Positions 4,982-8,172 of a stretch of 8,172 bases of DNA are shown here, piece after piece. The notes below the pieces were generated by a model, which did no database searches, had not been told where the DNA came from, and saw only the letters and a list, made by a program, of their open reading frames with translations. Origin of the DNA: Phycisphaerales bacterium UBA4658 (GTDB lineage: Bacteria > Planctomycetota > Phycisphaerae > Phycisphaerales > UBA1924); the NCBI GenBank assembly GCA_002405485.1, contig DHLW01000195.1, positions 33,245 to 41,416 on the forward strand, given 5' to 3'. The first letter of the stretch is position 1; each line of letters begins with the position of its first letter. The position numbers were made by a program, and so were the translations under genes.

Positions 4982-7849
4982 ATGGCTTCGATGACCTACG
5001 ACGGGCAGTCCTTTCTTCTGGATGGACGGCGAATTTGGCTGGTGTCGGGCTCGGTCCCGTACACGAGGATTCCCCGAGCACGCTGGGGGGACATGATTCA
5101 CGTCGCCAAGCAGGCGGGGTTGAACTGCGTCGAGACCACCATCGTCTGGGCTCGGCACGAGCCGAGGCAGGGGCAGTTTGACTTTCAGGGCGACAACGAC
5201 ATTCGGGAGTTTGTCAAGCTCGTGCACCAGGCGGGGCTGTACTGCATCCTTCGTGGAGGCCCGTTTGTGGATGCGGGGCTGGACTTCGGCGGCCTTCCGC
5301 CGTGGCTCCTGACGATCGAGAATCTGAAGCTCCGAACGGCCAACCAGCCCTTCCTTGAGGCCTGCTCGCGGTTCATCACCGCGCTCGCCGGGCAGCTCCG
5401 CGATCTGCAGGTCAATGCTCCGACCCCCAAGGGGACTCCGGCGACGACGCTCCCAGGACCGATCGTGCTGCTGCAGAACGAGTCGGGCTTCACCTGCGGC
5501 GACGACCATCTGGCGGAGACCTATCTCGCCGAGCTTGATCGCTATTGGCGCGAGGCGGGGTTCAATGTCCCGATCATCAATGCCAACGAGCTCTGGCAGA
5601 GCGTCGAGGGCGAGATCGACGGGTGGTCCGGATACGACATGCTGCTGGGTCATCTGCGGCAGCTTGGGACGATCCGCCCCGCCCAGCCCAGGATCGTGAT
5701 CGACTTCAAGCTCGGCCAGCGCGCGGTGCACGGGCAGCCGACGCCGAAGGTGCGCAGCGCGGGCGCGGTGGTTCGGCGCCTGGCGGAGGTGCTGGCCGCG
5801 GGCGGGCAGTTCAACATCGACCCCTTCGTCGGGGGCACGAACTTCGGGTTCTCCGGCGGTCGGGACGTCTCGGCGGGGCACGCGGGATTTGTGTGCGCGT
5901 CGGCGGATGGCGGGGCTCCGGTCTCGGAGATCGGGGAGATCACCCCGATGTATCCGGCGATCCGGCGCGTCTGCACGTTCGCGTCGCGATTCAGCCGCGT
6001 GCTGAGCCATCTGGATCCGGCTCGGCAGCCGGTTGCACTCCTTCCCGAGACGGTGCGATCGGACTCGGAGTCATCCTCGCGGGTGGCTGTGATCCACGCT
6101 GTGGGGAGCCAGGGAGGCGTGGTCTTTGTGTTCGGGGACGAGCGCGGCCAGAACAGCCGCGAGCCGATGTCCCTGCTCCTGCCCGACGGCTCGACGCTCC
6201 CGGTGGATCTGGGCGATCAGTCGGTGGCGTGGTGCCTGCTGGAGACACGGCTGACGGGCCGGGCGAACCTGGATTATTGCAACATCTGCGCCATGGCGCT
6301 GGTGGGCAAGGTGCTGGTGTGCTTCGGTCCGGCCGGCGCACGGGCGATGCTCTCGATCAATGGCTCGCCGCTGGAGTGCATGGTGCCCGAGGACGACGGC
6401 AAGGCCCCGTTCATCCAGGAGCACGAGGGCATCACGGTGGTGATCGCAAGCGCGGCCCAGATCGATCACATCCACTTCGACGACCATGGTGTGTTCATCG
6501 GTGTCCAGGGGCTGGATCGGGCTGGGCAGCCGATCATGGACGACAGCTCCCGCGGGTACACGCACATCGACCCCGAGGGGAAGATCACGGCCCACAAGGC
6601 GGTCCCGTATCCGCAGACCAAGCGTTCCACGCGCGTGAGCACGGGCGAGTGGAGCTTTGCCTCCTGCGCCGAGTACGCCACCGGCACGAGCCCGCGCTAC
6701 GCGGGAATCAACACCGCCAAGCCGCACGATCTGGTCTCGCTGGGCGCGCCCTACGGCTATGGCTGGTATCGGCTGAAGTTCACCGGCCGTAGCGCGGGCA
6801 AGGTCAAGCTCATGTTCCCCCAGGCCGGGCATCGGCTGCACCTGACGCTCGACGGCGAGCCGGTGGGTCTGGCGGGGGTCGGGCCGGGGGCATCGGGGGT
6901 GGTCGGGGTCTCGATGAAGAAGGGGGCGCACACGCTGGTGATCCTCGCCGAGAACGCCGGTCGGGCGTCGTCGGGCTCGGATCTGGGCGAGCACACCGGG
7001 CTGTACGGGCACATCGTCGAGGTCGAGCCGATCAAGCTCGCCAAGCCCAAGCTCGGTCCCGCGGATCCGATCGACCTGCTGAGCTTCCGGGCTCCGCTGT
7101 GGCGGATGCACCGAGACGACCGGTCCGACGCGCAGCGATTGACCTGGACCTTGCCGCACCGGTCCAAGAATCCCGTGCTCATCGACATCGGCCCGTTCGA
7201 ATCCGAGCTCGAACCGGGCACGCTGGACCAGTGGGGAGGCGGGGCGGGCGGGGGCGCCGGTGGAGGTGGCGGGCTGCTGCTGCTCAACGGCAAGCCAGTG
7301 CACTTCTTCCAGCAGGGCGGATCCAAGCCGATCCTCCTGCAGCCCGAGGTGCTGCTCAAGGGCAACAACGAGGTCCAGATCACGCTCGTGTCCGGCACAG
7401 AGGCCGCCGCGGATGCGCTGGCCCGGCACGTGCATGTCTATGACGTCGTGGACGCGCCGTCGGCCAAGGCGGAGTGGGCGTTTGCCAAGTGGGAGCCGCC
7501 CCCGTCCTCGGCGTTCGTGAAGACGCACAAGCACACCGCCGGCGAGCCCTGCTGGTGGAAGTGCGACTTCAACGCCGGCGAGGGTGAGCACCCGATCCTG
7601 CTGGATCTGGCCGGGCTGACCAAGGGGCAGGTGTATGTCAACGGCAAGCACCTGGGCCGCTACTGGGTTGGCGCAACCAGCGGGCCCGGCGGGAGCATCA
7701 AGAAGGTGTCCGGCCAGCCGCGCATGGTGGTGCCGCGCTCGATGCTCAAGGGCGAGCACAACGAACTGGTGATCTTCGACGAGCACGGCGCGGGCGTGGG
7801 GCGTGTGCGGCTGATCGGGGATCCGAAGTCGGGTGCGCTGGATCGGTGA
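4982..7849 (+). CDS. GH35 beta-galactosidase-like protein with a substituted active site (probable pseudoenzyme)
   Basis: A 955-residue protein with GH35 layout: a TIM barrel at about 5-340, a beta-sandwich to about 530, a jelly roll at about 560-690 (WYRLKF at 595-600), and a C-terminal jelly roll at about 700-945 with the family signature KGQVYVNGKHLGRYW (881-895). Barrel landmarks are clear: SGSVPYTRIPR (22-32), HEP (59-61), FGGLPPWLL (102-110), GGTNFGF (284-290) and APVSEIG (312-318). Aligned with human GLB1 from memory, the functional residues differ: Thr53 for Tyr83, Gly99 for Glu129, Ser168 for Asn187, Gly169 for the acid/base Glu188, Asp241 for the nucleophile Glu268, Gly310 for Tyr333. 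Galactosidase activity is therefore doubtful; a carbohydrate-binding or otherwise altered role is possible. No signal peptide is seen, so it is probably cytoplasmic. A Gly/Ala run at 752-764 interrupts the last jelly roll. The frame is intact, which argues against decay. It is divergent from the TolC gene. Confidence 0.88.
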   Translation: MASMTYDGQSFLLDGRRIWLVSGSVPYTRIPRARWGDMIHVAKQAGLNCVETTIVWARHEPRQGQFDFQGDNDIREFVKLVHQAGLYCILRGGPFVDAGLDFGGLPPWLLTIENLKLRTANQPFLEACSRFITALAGQLRDLQVNAPTPKGTPATTLPGPIVLLQNESGFTCGDDHLAETYLAELDRYWREAGFNVPIINANELWQSVEGEIDGWSGYDMLLGHLRQLGTIRPAQPRIVIDFKLGQRAVHGQPTPKVRSAGAVVRRLAEVLAAGGQFNIDPFVGGTNFGFSGGRDVSAGHAGFVCASADGGAPVSEIGEITPMYPAIRRVCTFASRFSRVLSHLDPARQPVALLPETVRSDSESSSRVAVIHAVGSQGGVVFVFGDERGQNSREPMSLLLPDGSTLPVDLGDQSVAWCLLETRLTGRANLDYCNICAMALVGKVLVCFGPAGARAMLSINGSPLECMVPEDDGKAPFIQEHEGITVVIASAAQIDHIHFDDHGVFIGVQGLDRAGQPIMDDSSRGYTHIDPEGKITAHKAVPYPQTKRSTRVSTGEWSFASCAEYATGTSPRYAGINTAKPHDLVSLGAPYGYGWYRLKFTGRSAGKVKLMFPQAGHRLHLTLDGEPVGLAGVGPGASGVVGVSMKKGAHTLVILAENAGRASSGSDLGEHTGLYGHIVEVEPIKLAKPKLGPADPIDLLSFRAPLWRMHRDDRSDAQRLTWTLPHRSKNPVLIDIGPFESELEPGTLDQWGGGAGGGAGGGGGLLLLNGKPVHFFQQGGSKPILLQPEVLLKGNNEVQITLVSGTEAAADALARHVHVYDVVDAPSAKAEWAFAKWEPPPSSAFVKTHKHTAGEPCWWKCDFNAGEGEHPILLDLAGLTKGQVYVNGKHLGRYWVGATSGPGGSIKKVSGQPRMVVPRSMLKGEHNELVIFDEHGAGVGRVRLIGDPKSGALDR

Positions 7850-7876
7850 CGGGGAGGAGTCGGAACCAGGGCACTC

Positions 7877-7920
7877 AGGGACTGAGGCATCGAGGCGCCA
7901 AAGCACCAAGGCACGAAGGG
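7877..7920. repeat. Degenerate 8-nt-period intergenic array
   Basis: Units begin exactly every 8 bases at 7877, 7885, 7893, 7901, 7909 and 7917: AGGGACTG, AGGCATCG, AGGCGCCA, AAGCACCA, AGGCACGA, then AGGG. The consensus is close to AGGCACCA. It lies just after the GH35-like stop codon in a 182-bp convergent gap and does not look coding. Confidence 0.7.
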
Positions 7921-7934
7921 TGGCCATTCCTTCG

Positions 7935-7962
7935 AATGCCCAATCCCCAATGCCCAATGCCG
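7935..7962. repeat. 7-nt-period intergenic array (AATGCCC)
   Basis: Four exact-period heptamers: AATGCCC, AATCCCC, AATGCCC, AATGCCG. On the minus strand this reads as repeated GGGCATT, giving closely spaced G-runs. A 7-bp inverted repeat, GGTGGCC (7919-7925) and GGCCACC (8003-8009), brackets it. Confidence 0.75.
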
Positions 7963-8014
7963 CTTCCCGATCACGCACGGCAGCCACCGCTGGGGACCAA
8001 CGGGCCACCTGAAA

Positions 8015-8031
8015 CCCGATTCCCGATTCCC
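8015..8031. repeat. 7-nt-period intergenic array (CCCGATT)
   Basis: CCCGATT at 8015-8021 and 8022-8028, then CCC at 8029-8031, ending directly at the HPr stop codon. On the minus strand it is GGGAATC repeated, similar in style to the GGGCATT array 53 bp away. Confidence 0.65.
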
Positions 8032-8172
8032 TCAATCTTCGTCGAAGCCTGATTGCACGAGCTTGACGAGCGCGGCGAGTGCGGCGTCGGCATCTTCGCC
8101 GTCGGCGATGATCTCGAGCTCGGTGCCGCGGGTCGCGGCGAGCATCATCATCTGCATGATGCTCTTGCCGTC
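8032..8172 (-). CDS. HPr-family phosphocarrier protein, C-terminal part only
   Basis: Reading the minus strand from the right edge gives 46 codons ending in TGA at 8034-8032. The peptide begins DGKSIMQMMMLAATRGTELE and continues with an acidic helix to the end FDED. This matches the second half of HPr: the KSIM motif holds the regulatory serine (Ser46 in Bacillus HPr), followed by the hydrophobic helix, the GTELEI strand and the last helix. The His15 phosphorylation site lies in the missing N-terminal half. HPr relays phosphate from enzyme I in the sugar phosphotransferase system; where Ser46 is kept, HPr kinase can act on it and the protein often serves regulation as well. The start, and any ptsI or HPr-kinase neighbour, would be to the right of the window. 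It converges on the GH35-like gene. Confidence 0.88.
   Translation of the reverse strand, partial: DGKSIMQMMMLAATRGTELEIIADGEDADAALAALVKLVQSGFDED

Noticed and set aside
4737..5081. N-terminal extension of the TolC-like reading frame to 5081
   Set aside because: The extra residues overlap the start of the GH35-like gene on the other strand, show no family similarity, and precede a clear lipoprotein signal peptide that must be near the true N-terminus.
4919..6010. 363-codon open frame on the minus strand
   Set aside because: It is a shadow of the GH35-like gene start with Arg/Asp/His-rich low-information sequence and no motif.
5545..6792. 415-codon plus-strand frame within the GH35-like gene
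   Set aside because: It is an alternative frame rich in Gly, Arg and Ala with no domain, fully inside a gene whose family motifs lie in another frame.
7877..8031. Possible CRISPR array
   Set aside because: Units are 7-8 nt with no spacers, and no cas-like gene is present.
6071..8035. 654-codon open frame on the minus strand
   Set aside because: It is antisense to the well-supported GH35-like gene, has composition typical of a GC-rich shadow frame (many His, Arg, Pro, Gln), and shows no recognisable domain.
7846..8052. Small plus-strand open frame after the GH35-like gene
   Set aside because: It runs through the repeat arrays and into the HPr gene on the opposite strand, and its peptide has no gene-like composition.

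Overview
This is a GC-rich window holding three complete protein genes and two genes cut by the window edges. The gene set suggests a member of the Planctomycetota, probably Phycisphaerae. That rests on overall character: GC-rich sequence with GTG starts, a TPR/metallopeptidase-like protein, a CPBP protease with a disordered basic N-terminus, a lipoprotein TolC, an HPr, and intergenic sequence made of short 7-8 nt repeats. No rRNA or other phylogenetic marker is present, so the taxonomic call is an inference of moderate confidence.

Layout. At 1-1845 (+) is the 3' part of a TPR protein with an embedded HEXXH gluzincin (peptidase MA-like) domain. At 1889-2803 (+) is a CPBP-family intramembrane protease with all its motifs, 43 bp downstream and possibly co-transcribed. 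A short convergent gap follows, with a candidate hairpin and a 15-bp tandem duplication. At 2895-4736 (-) is a TolC-family outer-membrane lipoprotein. A divergent intergenic region (about 4737-4981) carries a weak promoter candidate, a perfect G5-AATA-C5 hairpin and a ribosome binding site. At 4982-7849 (+) is a 955-residue protein with the architecture of a GH35 beta-galactosidase. At 7850-8031 is repeat-like intergenic DNA with an 8-nt-period array and two 7-nt-period arrays. At 8032-8172 (-) is the C-terminal half of an HPr phosphocarrier protein whose start lies beyond the right edge.

The genes do not form one obvious pathway. The most interesting feature is the GH35-like protein. Its barrel scaffold motifs are well kept, but the positions aligning with the human GLB1 catalytic and galactose-binding residues are almost all substituted: Tyr83 to Thr, Glu129 to Gly, Asn187 to Ser, Glu188 to Gly, Glu268 to Asp, Tyr333 to Gly. 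The frame is intact over 2.9 kb, so this looks like a maintained pseudoenzyme, or a GH35 relative with a different active site, rather than a decaying gene. It has no recognisable signal peptide. I see no CRISPR array, insertion sequence, phage gene, tRNA or rRNA.
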